Assembly: GCA_013002925.1 (NCBI GenBank)
Contig: JABDLQ010000221.1
Coordinates: 1 to 8,053, forward strand
Reading direction: 5' to 3'
DNA length: 8,053 nucleotides
Source: Gammaproteobacteria bacterium
Lineage (GTDB): Bacteria; Pseudomonadota; Gammaproteobacteria; Steroidobacterales; SZUA-146
Of this stretch, positions 1 to 6,516 are shown piece by piece. A program made the position numbers and the translations under genes. A model generated the notes under the pieces. It ran no database searches, was not told the DNA's origin, and saw nothing but the letters and a program-made list of their open reading frames with translations. The stretch's first letter is position 1; every line of letters begins with the position of its first letter.

Positions 1-210
1 GCAGTAGACTGTGCAGCCGTTGATGATTTGTCCCAGCCGCTTGGAAGCGCGCAGGAAGGAATGCTGGTGGAGGCGCTCCACGTGTTATCCACCGGCAATT
101 GTTCAGCTGTTGCCGGGGCTGCCGACGCGGCCCAAAAGGCGTTTTATGCAACTCACAGCCAACGCCGCCGCCAGGTCCCGGAGTTTGGGCAGCTCATCAA
201 TGCTTACTGA
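1..210 (+). CDS. C-terminal end of an unrecognised protein (5' end outside window)
   Basis: Frame 1 is open from the first base to a TGA at 208-210, giving about 69 residues that end in ...PEFGQLINAY. The codons look like those of the neighbouring genes, with mixed synonymous choice and no rare-codon clusters, so this is probably the tail of a real gene entering from the left. The stretch is alanine- and glutamine-rich and probably helical. It has a basic patch (SQRRRQVPEF) near the end and no membrane segment or recognisable catalytic motif. A TTG at 28 could act as a start for a 60-residue peptide, but the frame is open upstream of it and I see no ribosome binding site, so a longer gene is more likely. 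Its stop directly abuts the stop of the convergent SDR. I do not recognise the family and assign no function. Confidence 0.5.
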   Translation, partial: AVDCAAVDDLSQPLGSAQEGMLVEALHVLSTGNCSAVAGAADAAQKAFYATHSQRRRQVPEFGQLINAY

Positions 211-945
211 TCAGCCACGCAGACTACTGCCGCCGTCGACGGCGAGAATCTGGCCGGTGACATAAGGGGCATCGCGCAACAGATATAATGCGGCTGCTGC
301 AATATCGTCAGGGGCGCCAGACCGCTTTAGCAGCGTGCCGTCGACAATGGCTGCCTTGGCGGCATCGTTCAGGCCGTTTTCCGGCCACATCACCGGACCG
401 GGCGCAATGCCGTTGACGCGCACCTCCGGCCCCAGCTCCTGTGCCAGGGACATTGTCAGCATTACCAGGCCAGCTTTGGCGGCGCAATAGACCGGATGAC
501 CTGCCAGTGGCCGACTGGCGTGGATATCCACCATATTGATGATGGCGCCGCGGTGCTTGCGCAGCGTGGATTCCAGCGTCTGCACCAGAAAAAAAGGTGC
601 CCGTAAATTACTGCCCATCAGGTCATCCCACTGTTCCAGCGTCGCCGTGGCAAGCGGAGTGGGGAAGAAAGCCGATGCGTTGTTAATCAAACCGTCGACC
701 CGGCCAAACGCGCCAAGCGCCGCCTCGGCAATGCCGCCGATGGCGTTAAAGTCATTTAAATCTCCGGACACGGTTTTTACTGTGTTTGGCCGTTGGGTGT
801 TCAGAGCTTTGGCGAGCGCGTGCGCATCGTTGGCCGATTGCCGATAGTGAACGACAATGCGCGCGCCATGTGCATGGAGGTGTTGCGCCATGGCGGCGCC
901 GAGCCTGCGGCCGGACCCGGTGATGAATATGACCTTGTCCTGCAT
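211..945 (-). CDS. Pteridine reductase-like short-chain dehydrogenase (FolM/PTR1 type)
   Basis: This is a classical SDR of 244 residues, the usual length, predicted to be a cytosolic NADPH-dependent reductase of dihydro- or tetrahydropterins or folates. The cofactor site is TGSGRRLG (residues 9-16); the paired arginines are typical of pteridine reductases, which prefer NADPH. NNAS follows at 88-91. The usual catalytic serine position reads NMVDIHA, with Asp140, as in PTR1-type enzymes, followed by YCAAK (Tyr153, Lys157). The APGPV loop is at 181-185 and the C-terminal VDGG at 237-240. The frame stays open upstream to 1143, but ATG at 945 is chosen because the Rossmann strand begins there (MQDKVIFITG), AGGAAA lies about 8 bases upstream, and a promoter sits just before it. 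The longer version would overlap the divergent methyltransferase gene. Substrate is inferred from family; another SDR activity remains possible. Confidence 0.85.
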   Translation of the reverse strand: MQDKVIFITGSGRRLGAAMAQHLHAHGARIVVHYRQSANDAHALAKALNTQRPNTVKTVSGDLNDFNAIGGIAEAALGAFGRVDGLINNASAFFPTPLATATLEQWDDLMGSNLRAPFFLVQTLESTLRKHRGAIINMVDIHASRPLAGHPVYCAAKAGLVMLTMSLAQELGPEVRVNGIAPGPVMWPENGLNDAAKAAIVDGTLLKRSGAPDDIAAAALYLLRDAPYVTGQILAVDGGSSLRG

Positions 946-975
946 GAGCGGTTTCCTGGTATGTAATCTGCCGCT

Positions 976-1004
976 GTTATAAGCTGCGCGACTGCTTTTG
1001 TCTA
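976..1004 (-). promoter_or_regulatory. Sigma70-type promoter for the pteridine reductase gene
   Basis: Read on the minus strand, TAGACA (1004-999) and TATAAC (981-976) are separated by 17 bases. Each matches 5 of 6 consensus positions. The predicted transcript would start near 969, leaving a leader of about 24 bases that contains the AGGAAA ribosome binding site before ATG at 945. The box lies in the 94-base divergent gap (946-1039). I find no equally good promoter reading rightward for the methyltransferase there; TATAAG at 978-983 lacks a matching -35. Prediction by eye only. Confidence 0.6.
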
Positions 1005-1039
1005 CGTCTGTCACTAACCAACGCCGGAATTGATTCCGC

Positions 1040-2245
1040 ATGGTCATCGATATTTCACACGCAACCCACAGTTTGCCAATGCCCGCAGCTGCAGCGCTGG
1101 CACAGTCCGATGCACTGGTGGCGCGCATTTGCGCCCGTGCCAAAGAGCAGGGCGGCCGCCTGACGCTGGGGGATTATATTCATGCTGCGTTGTATGAACC
1201 CGGGTTGGGCTATTACGTATCCGGCCAGCGCAAATTTGGCGAATCTGGTGATTTTGTTACCGCGCCGGAGTTAGGGTCGGTGTTTGCAAATTGTTGCGCG
1301 CGCGCGTTTTCACGAGTGATAAGGCAACTGGCGGAACCGGTCATCGTGGAGCTTGGAGCCGGCACCGGCCAGTTTGCGCACGATGTTATGCTGGCACTGG
1401 ATCGTTCAGGCGCATTGCCGCTACGCTATGAAATTCTCGAAGTCAGCCCGCAGCTTGTTGCACAACAGCGGCAACTCATTGCGACGCTGCCTGATCGGCT
1501 TGCCGACCGCGTGATGTGGCTGGATGCCGTACCCCGGGAAGCCTTCGATGGCATAGTCTTTGGCAATGAGGTCATCGATGCCATGCCGATCGAGCGCTTT
1601 TGCTGGCGAGGTGGTGATTCCATACAGCAGGATTGTGTCGTTGAGTCCAATGGCAAACTGCAGTTGATCTCAGCTCCGGCATCAGCGGCCATCGCTGAAC
1701 GGGTGACCGAACTCCATGCGCAACAGGGAGACTGGCCAGTTCCCTATGTTAGTGAATTGCGCCCGGGTCTTGGTGACTGGCTACACTCGGTCACGGCGGG
1801 TCTGCGACGTGGCGTTGCCATGTTTGTAGACTACGGCACGCATGCGGGTGAGTATTATCATGCGCAAAGAACATCCGGTACGTTGTTGTGTCATTACCAG
1901 CATCGCGCACACACCGATGTGATGCGCTGGCCGGGACTGCAGGATATTACTGCATGGGTGGATTTTTCAGCCCTTTACCGTGCGGCGACGATGCTGGGTT
2001 TTGATCTTGACGGCTATACATCGCAGGCACATTTTTTGATCGACAGTGGCCTGGACGCAGTGGTTGGCGCGGAATTTTCCGACGCCGGCTATGTGCAGCA
2101 GGTGCAACTGTCGGCTGAAGTCAGGCGCCTGACACTTCCGGGGGAAATGGGTGAGCGGTTCAAGGTAGCCGCCTTTCGTCGTGATATGGAACAAGGTGTG
2201 TTGACGCCGGCACACACAGGATTTGAGGGGTATTTGAACGCATGA
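1040..2245 (+). CDS. SAM-dependent methyltransferase, MidA/NDUFAF7 family (COG1565, DUF185)
   Basis: This encodes a 401-residue class I methyltransferase of the family containing mitochondrial NDUFAF7/MidA, which dimethylates an arginine of complex I subunit NDUFS2. The role and substrate of bacterial members are not established. Family marks occur in order: LYEPGLGYY (51-59), KFGESGDFVTAPELG (65-79), the SAM-binding VELGAGTGQFAHD (103-115), EILEVSP (131-137), FGNEVIDAMPIERF (174-187), MFVDYG (261-266), GTLLCHYQH (280-288), QDITAWVDF (301-309) and TSQAHFL (327-333). Length is normal and nothing is missing. Two starts are possible: ATG at 1040 and ATG at 1079 (residue 14). Neither has a good Shine-Dalgarno, so the N-terminus is uncertain. 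The 3' end overlaps uppP by ATGA, so the two are probably co-transcribed and translationally coupled. No convincing promoter is visible in 946-1039. Confidence 0.88.
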   Translation: MVIDISHATHSLPMPAAAALAQSDALVARICARAKEQGGRLTLGDYIHAALYEPGLGYYVSGQRKFGESGDFVTAPELGSVFANCCARAFSRVIRQLAEPVIVELGAGTGQFAHDVMLALDRSGALPLRYEILEVSPQLVAQQRQLIATLPDRLADRVMWLDAVPREAFDGIVFGNEVIDAMPIERFCWRGGDSIQQDCVVESNGKLQLISAPASAAIAERVTELHAQQGDWPVPYVSELRPGLGDWLHSVTAGLRRGVAMFVDYGTHAGEYYHAQRTSGTLLCHYQHRAHTDVMRWPGLQDITAWVDFSALYRAATMLGFDLDGYTSQAHFLIDSGLDAVVGAEFSDAGYVQQVQLSAEVRRLTLPGEMGERFKVAAFRRDMEQGVLTPAHTGFEGYLNA

Positions 2246-3039
2246 GTTGGTTGCAGGTAGTCGTACTGGCGGTGGTTCAGGGCCTGACAGAATTTCTGCC
2301 CATTTCGAGCTCCGGGCACCTGATTCTGACTCCGCATTTGCTGGGCTGGAATGATCAGGGTCTGGCGTTTGATGTGGCCGTGCATCTGGGCACACTCATC
2401 GCTGTTGTCACGTATTTTCGCAACGATTTATCGGATATGCTGATCTCCGGTATGGCGGTCGTCAGTGGCAAACCGCCAACACCCGCGGCCTATCTGTTGA
2501 AATTTGTGATCATCGCGACCGTGCCCACGGCGCTGGTTGGTTTTTTTCTGAACGATCTTATCGAACTGTATTTGCGTTCACCTCTGGTCATCGGCCTTAC
2601 AACGATTGGTTTTGGGGTATTGCTGTGGCTCAGCGATGTATTCAAGCGCGAACACCGCGACACCGGCGATCTGACCACCAGGGATGCATTGCTGATTGGT
2701 CTTGCGCAGGTGCTGGCGCTGATTCCGGGTACTTCCCGATCCGGCATCACGATGACCGCTGGCCTGGCGCTGGGCCTCGGGCGCAAGGCTGCCGCGCGCT
2801 TCAGTTTCCTGATGGCCATCCCGATTATTTTTCTGGCCAGCGGCTTGCAGGTGGTCAAGCTGGTGCAGTCGCCGCTTGCCACAGACTGGCTGATGCTCGG
2901 CGCCGGCGTAGTGCTTTCGGCGATCGCGGCTTATTTGTGTATACGCTGGTTTCTGGCGTGGATTGAGCGCTGCGGATTTTTGCCGTTTGCCCTGTACCGG
3001 ATATTACTGGGCATCGTTATTTTTGTGTTACTGGTCTGA
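2242..3039 (+). CDS. uppP: Undecaprenyl-diphosphatase UppP (BacA family)
   Basis: This integral membrane enzyme dephosphorylates undecaprenyl pyrophosphate to undecaprenyl phosphate, recycling the lipid carrier for peptidoglycan and other envelope polymers. Overproduction of this family gives bacitracin resistance. At 265 residues it has the standard length. The first active-site motif is QGLTEFLPISSSGH (13-26), with Gln13/Glu17 forming the (E/Q)xxxE pair and His26 conserved. The second is PGTSRSG (162-168), with Arg166. Hydrophobic segments surround both, including about 85-103, 114-131, 186-202, 215-235 and 248-264. ATG at 2242 overlaps the upstream TGA, and GAGGGG at 2225-2230 lies inside the methyltransferase gene, supporting coupled translation. 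The last 12 bases overlap the end of convergent cca. Identification is very secure. Confidence 0.97.
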   Translation: MSWLQVVVLAVVQGLTEFLPISSSGHLILTPHLLGWNDQGLAFDVAVHLGTLIAVVTYFRNDLSDMLISGMAVVSGKPPTPAAYLLKFVIIATVPTALVGFFLNDLIELYLRSPLVIGLTTIGFGVLLWLSDVFKREHRDTGDLTTRDALLIGLAQVLALIPGTSRSGITMTAGLALGLGRKAAARFSFLMAIPIIFLASGLQVVKLVQSPLATDWLMLGAGVVLSAIAAYLCIRWFLAWIERCGFLPFALYRILLGIVIFVLLV

Positions 3040-4263
3040 CGACTGCTGCTGTGTATGGGCGCGCAATGCCGCAAGCCGGCGCGCATTTAGTTCCCGGGCG
3101 ATTTGCTCGCCCGTCAACGACTGGTCGCTTATATCGGCAACACTTACGTCAGCGACTGCCGACAATGCGTCGCGCAAAAACCGTGTTTGCGGATATGGTT
3201 CGTTTTCCAGCCCTTTTCTGCCCCTGGAATCGGCTTCACACGCCAGCAAAAAATCCTTGAATCGCTCGGGTCGGCGATAGGCATCAGTACGCTGAAACAG
3301 TTTTAACAGGGTCGACTGGCGCAGTTCGAAACAGCGATGAACAGTGCCGTGATATGCGGCTACCAGCACGGCAAGATCGCGAAAACGATTGGGGATGGTC
3401 AGTCGTTGACAGAGTTTTTTCACCAGCGCCACGCTGCGTTTTTCATGACCATGATGACTGGGCAACAGGTCGGCGGGGGTCGTGGCTTTGCCAAGATCAT
3501 GAACCAGGGCGGCAAAGCGAACTGTGGCACAGGGGCTGAGTTTTGCCGCCTGCTGCAATACCATCATCGTATGCACGCCCGTATCGATTTCAGGGTGCCA
3601 TTTGGCCGGTTGCGGAACGCCATAAAGGGCATCCAGTTCCGGGAAGATCCGCGCCAGCGCATTACAATCGCGCAACGTCGTGAAAAATCTGTCAGGCATT
3701 TCGGCGGCGAGTGCGCGCTCGGTTTCTGCCCACACGCGCTCGGGAACCAGGTGATCGACTTCGCCATTGGCGACCATCTGTGACATTAATGCCTCGGTCT
3801 CCGGGTGGACGGAAAACCCACAGCCTGCAAAACGCGCTGCAAAACGCGCCACGCGCAGTATTCTCACGGGATCTTCGACAAAGGCGGCGGAGACATGACG
3901 CAGCACTCTCTGCTCAAGATCCTGCTGCCCGTGAAACGGATCGATCAGGTGACCATCCGGGGTTTCGGCTATGGCGTTAATGGTCAGATCGCGTCGCTCA
4001 AGATCTTCTTCCAGCGTCACCGTGGCGGAAGCATCGACCTCAAAACCGGTGTAGCCAGGTCCGGTCTTACGCTCCGTGCGTGCCAACGCATATTCTTCCT
4101 GGCTGTCGGGGTGCAGGAACACAGGGAAATCGCGGCCTACGGCGCGATAGCCTTTGGCCAGCATCGCATCGGGGGTAGCGCCTACCACGACCCAGTCCCG
4201 GTCCGTGACTTCGAGACCCAGCAGTTTGTCGCGCACAGCGCCGCCAACCAGATAAACTTCCAT
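3028..4263 (-). CDS. cca: Multifunctional CCA tRNA nucleotidyltransferase with HD phosphohydrolase domain
   Basis: This cytosolic enzyme adds or repairs the 3'-CCA of tRNAs without a nucleic-acid template. HD-domain versions also have phosphodiesterase and phosphatase activities. The 411 residues match the bacterial bifunctional type almost exactly. The class II polymerase head begins MEVYLVGGAVRD (1-12), with metal-binding Asp21 and Asp23 (TDRDW). RRDLTINA follows at 90-97, and EDPVRILRVARF (130-141) is the family's helical motif. The HD domain supplies HPEIDTGVH (223-231), HDLGK (255-259, His255/Asp256), HHGHE (270-274) and His305. ATG at 4263 is fixed by the canonical N-terminus, although no Shine-Dalgarno precedes it. 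It converges on uppP and diverges from the metallopeptidase gene. The base composition matches its neighbours. Confidence 0.97.
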   Translation of the reverse strand: MEVYLVGGAVRDKLLGLEVTDRDWVVVGATPDAMLAKGYRAVGRDFPVFLHPDSQEEYALARTERKTGPGYTGFEVDASATVTLEEDLERRDLTINAIAETPDGHLIDPFHGQQDLEQRVLRHVSAAFVEDPVRILRVARFAARFAGCGFSVHPETEALMSQMVANGEVDHLVPERVWAETERALAAEMPDRFFTTLRDCNALARIFPELDALYGVPQPAKWHPEIDTGVHTMMVLQQAAKLSPCATVRFAALVHDLGKATTPADLLPSHHGHEKRSVALVKKLCQRLTIPNRFRDLAVLVAAYHGTVHRCFELRQSTLLKLFQRTDAYRRPERFKDFLLACEADSRGRKGLENEPYPQTRFLRDALSAVADVSVADISDQSLTGEQIARELNARRLAALRAHTQQQSSDQ

Positions 4264-4336
4264 GGCGCCATTGTATGAGTTTGACGCTGCGATTGCCTGG
4301 CGTTTTTACCGCTATTAGTGCACATTTTGTAACATC
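4264..4336. promoter_or_regulatory. Divergent intergenic region with tentative promoters for cca and the metallopeptidase
   Basis: This 73-base gap must hold the start signals for both divergent genes unless transcription comes from further away. Leftward, TACAAT (4275-4270) matches the -10 consensus at 5 of 6, but no good -35 lies 16-18 bases behind it, and its start point would fall almost on the cca ATG. Rightward, TTGACG (4281-4286) is a good -35, but the best -10 at normal spacing, TTTTAC (4304-4309), matches only 3 of 6. Neither start codon has a clear Shine-Dalgarno. The region is therefore likely regulatory, but no individual box is secure. Confidence 0.35.
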
Positions 4337-5503
4337 ATGAGACTCCACTTGTTTATCAGGCTGCTGCTGCCGCCGATCATTGTGCTGATGCTGGGTGGTT
4401 GCAGCAGTCTGGCCTACTACACCCAGGCCGCGCGTGGTCACTTCGATCTCATGTCACGCAGAGTGCCAATTGACGAGCTGCTGACCACGCCGGAGGTGGC
4501 GCCAACGTTAAAGGAAAAATTATCGGTGGCGCTGGAGGCGAGGGATTTTGCCAGTGCCAACCTGGCCCTGCCGGATAATAAAAGCTATCGCACCTACGCT
4601 GATCTGGAGCGCCCATTTGTGTTGTGGAACGTGTTTGCGACACCGGAATTTTCGGTTGCGGCAAAACAATGGTGTTACTGGTTTGTCGGTTGCCTGAGCT
4701 ATCGTGGATATTTTTCCGAGGACAAAGCACGGGCGGTCGGCACGCAACTGCGCGCCAATGGCTATGACGTATTCGTCGGAGGAGTTGCGGCGTATTCAAC
4801 GCTGGGTCGCTTCGCAGACCCACTGCTGAACACAATGGTCGACCGCGAAGTGCTCTATATTCCGGAGATCATGTTCCACGAACTTGCCCATCAACGGGTA
4901 TACCGTGCCGGTGACAGTGAGTTCAGTGAATCACTTGCATCGTTTGTTCAGCAAGAGGGCGTACTGCGATGGCTCGAGGCGCGCAACGATACCGCAGGAA
5001 TGGCAGAGTATCGATTGGCGATCAGCAGAGAGCGTGATTTTGTCAACCTGCTGATCGGGGCTCGCAGTGCGCTGCAGAAATTATTTGCCTCGGAATTGGA
5101 ACCTGCGGCGATGCGCGCCGGCAAGGCCGCTGTTTTCGACCAACTGCAGACGGACTACCGCATCCTTAAAACGGCGCAGTGGGGGGGCTACACTGGTTAC
5201 GACCGCTGGTTTGACCGCAAACTTAACAATGCTCACCTTGCGACGATATCGACATATCACCGACTGATTCCGGCGTTTCGAGTCGTGCTGGATGATGTGG
5301 GCGGCGACATGGAGGTGTTTTTCCAGCGCTGCGCGCAACTGGCAAAACTAAATGATGAGACCCTGCGAAAGAGGCTCGATGCACTGTTACAGCGTGCGCA
5401 TCATAGCGGGGACTGCATCCGTTGCAGTAGCACTACAAGTGTTCCCCGGCGGACATCACCCGTCGCCACGCCGCACACGAACATCTTGCCAATGACATCC
5501 TGA
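4337..5503 (+). CDS. Putative lipoprotein zinc aminopeptidase (COG4324, Pfam Aminopep family)
   Basis: This is a 388-residue predicted zinc metallopeptidase, probably anchored to a membrane facing the periplasm. The N-terminus is a lipoprotein signal: a basic start, a hydrophobic stretch (about 9-19) and lipobox LGGC, with Cys22 as lipidation site. The catalytic motif is FHELAHQ (180-186), giving His181 and His185 as zinc ligands and Glu182 as base. Glu198 in FSESLA is the likely third ligand. Conserved-looking family segments include WCYWFVGCLSYRGYF (112-126), with two cysteines, and QWGGYTGYDRWF (281-292) followed by NNAHL. Family members are named aminopeptidases, but the substrate is not established to my knowledge. 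The last 35 or so residues, from about 355, are rich in Ser/Thr/Pro, contain CIRC (360-363), and resemble nothing I know. ATG at 4337 is set by the signal peptide; no good Shine-Dalgarno is visible. Confidence 0.85.
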   Translation: MRLHLFIRLLLPPIIVLMLGGCSSLAYYTQAARGHFDLMSRRVPIDELLTTPEVAPTLKEKLSVALEARDFASANLALPDNKSYRTYADLERPFVLWNVFATPEFSVAAKQWCYWFVGCLSYRGYFSEDKARAVGTQLRANGYDVFVGGVAAYSTLGRFADPLLNTMVDREVLYIPEIMFHELAHQRVYRAGDSEFSESLASFVQQEGVLRWLEARNDTAGMAEYRLAISRERDFVNLLIGARSALQKLFASELEPAAMRAGKAAVFDQLQTDYRILKTAQWGGYTGYDRWFDRKLNNAHLATISTYHRLIPAFRVVLDDVGGDMEVFFQRCAQLAKLNDETLRKRLDALLQRAHHSGDCIRCSSTTSVPRRTSPVATPHTNILPMTS

Positions 5504-5525
5504 GCGGTCGCACCGGGATGTTGTT
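5491..5525 (+). terminator. Imperfect hairpin between convergent genes, possible terminator
   Basis: ACATCC (5495-5500) pairs with GGATGT (5516-5521), and CGGT (5505-5508) pairs with ACCG (5512-5515) around a CGC loop. TGAG is left as a one-sided bulge. In the rightward transcript the stem extends outward to 5491 and 5525 through two G-U and two A-U pairs. It contains the stop codon of the metallopeptidase gene and reaches the stop of the convergent SDR gene. The run TTGTT follows on the right but there is no proper U-tract. It is a plausible weak terminator or 3' mRNA-end structure; in the leftward direction the outer wobble pairs are lost. Confidence 0.35.
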
Positions 5526-6486
5526 ATCGACCTGCGTGTTCCCGCATTTTGCTATAGCGCCGTCGCACATCCACCGTGCCAAGGTACTTCGGTAATACAG
5601 CCGTGAGTGCCTCTGGTTTGATGTCCAGACGGCTGAAGCCGTCTTTATCACAGATGCTGTGTACAGTCAGGGATTTGAAATTATCTGTGGAGAATGGTTT
5701 GCCGGGTACAAAGTCCATAAAGGCCGCCTGCATACGGGCAAGCGAATCTGGTACACCAACTATGTTGCGCCTGAGACCCGTGTGATCGCACACCAGTTGC
5801 AAAATCTCCCGAAGTGAATAGACCTGTGGCCCACACAACTGATACACCTTGTTATCGGTCCCGGTATCCGTGATGCACCGGCTGATTGCCTTGATGACGT
5901 CCCCGACATAAACGGGCGCAAAGCGCGCGTTGGCACGCGGTAACGGAAACACTGGTGACGGCAGCTTTAACAGATCCGCAAACTTGTTGATAAAAGAATC
6001 ATCGGGCCCAAAAATTACCGATGGTTGCAGAATACTCCAGGCGAGATCCGGGTTCTTGTTACCGCGGATCGCGTCTTCCGCGCGGCCCTTGGATTGCAGG
6101 TAATAGCTGGGTCCGTCACCGGCATCGGCTTTTAGTGCACTCATATGGACAAATTTCCTGATGCCATGGGTGTTGCATGCTGCAAGAATCTTGTTGACCA
6201 GTTGCACGTGCACCTTATCAAAGCCTAGTCCTTTGCGACCTTTTTCATTCAGGATCCCGATGAGGTTGACGACCACATCAGCGCCAGCCAGCTGTGCGGC
6301 CAGCTCACGCTCATTATGCACATTGGTTTGTACGATGGTGGCCTGGGGAATAACGAGTAAATGACGGCTATCTTCACGATAGCGCGTGAGCACGGTGATG
6401 CGATGTCCTTGAGCAGCAAGGTGAGTGACAAGGTGGCTGCCCAGAAAGCCGCTGCCCCCCAGAATGGTAATTTTTTTCGCGCGCAT
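5524..6486 (-). CDS. Complex I NDUFA9-like NAD(P)-binding atypical SDR
   Basis: This 320-residue atypical SDR resembles the group containing the mitochondrial complex I accessory subunit NDUFA9 and many bacterial NAD(P)-binding epimerase-like proteins. The dinucleotide-binding loop is GGSGFLG (10-16) at the end of the first strand. VVNLIGIL (72-79) is typical of this subgroup. HMSAL (114-118) and YLQSK (129-133) occupy the catalytic Ser and Tyr-x3-Lys positions. QPSVIFGPDD (154-163) and FAPVYVGDV (189-197) fit the family fold. ATG at 6486 is preferred over the in-frame TTG at 6528, because the Rossmann strand starts there and a consensus TATAAT lies between the two codons. No Shine-Dalgarno precedes it. 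It follows slt by about 47 bases in the same direction and converges on the metallopeptidase gene. Bacterial function is unproven; a quinone- or lipid-related reductase is equally possible. Confidence 0.85.
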   Translation of the reverse strand: MRAKKITILGGSGFLGSHLVTHLAAQGHRITVLTRYREDSRHLLVIPQATIVQTNVHNERELAAQLAGADVVVNLIGILNEKGRKGLGFDKVHVQLVNKILAACNTHGIRKFVHMSALKADAGDGPSYYLQSKGRAEDAIRGNKNPDLAWSILQPSVIFGPDDSFINKFADLLKLPSPVFPLPRANARFAPVYVGDVIKAISRCITDTGTDNKVYQLCGPQVYSLREILQLVCDHTGLRRNIVGVPDSLARMQAAFMDFVPGKPFSTDNFKSLTVHSICDKDGFSRLDIKPEALTAVLPKYLGTVDVRRRYSKMREHAGR

Positions 6487-6516
6487 GATTTTTGTGATGA
6501 TTGTGAGTAGCCCGGA

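Noticed and set aside
946..1143. 66-codon upstream extension of the SDR frame
   Set aside because: It overlaps the divergent methyltransferase gene, passes over the predicted promoter and ribosome binding site, and would add residues before a canonical Rossmann start.
1967..2395. Leftward open frame across the methyltransferase/uppP junction
   Set aside because: It is antisense to two recognised genes, rich in Cys/Arg/Pro as expected for a shadow frame, and has no family resemblance.
3337..3783. 148-codon rightward open frame inside cca
   Set aside because: It lies antisense to a very well-supported Cca with all catalytic motifs, has low-complexity shadow composition and no ribosome binding site.
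3825..3848. Perfect tandem duplication of the 12-mer CTGCAAAACGCG inside cca
   Set aside because: On the minus strand it encodes ARFAARFA, part of the conserved helical motif (VARFAARF) of Cca proteins. The repeat comes from the protein motif, not from a mobile or slippage event.
4262..4271. Perfect palindrome ATGGCGCCAT at the cca start
   Set aside because: A single 10-base palindrome that includes the start codon can arise by chance; there is no second copy or known operator resemblance.
5433..5651. Leftward 72-codon frame spanning the convergent junction at about 5510
   Set aside because: It overlaps the NDUFA9-like gene in another frame and has no initiation signal; treated as a shadow.
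6468..6477. A7 tract (minus strand) at codons 4-6 of the NDUFA9-like gene as a frameshift site
   Set aside because: The frame (GCG AAA AAA ATT) does not match a slippery heptamer, and a shift at the start of the protein would give no sensible product.
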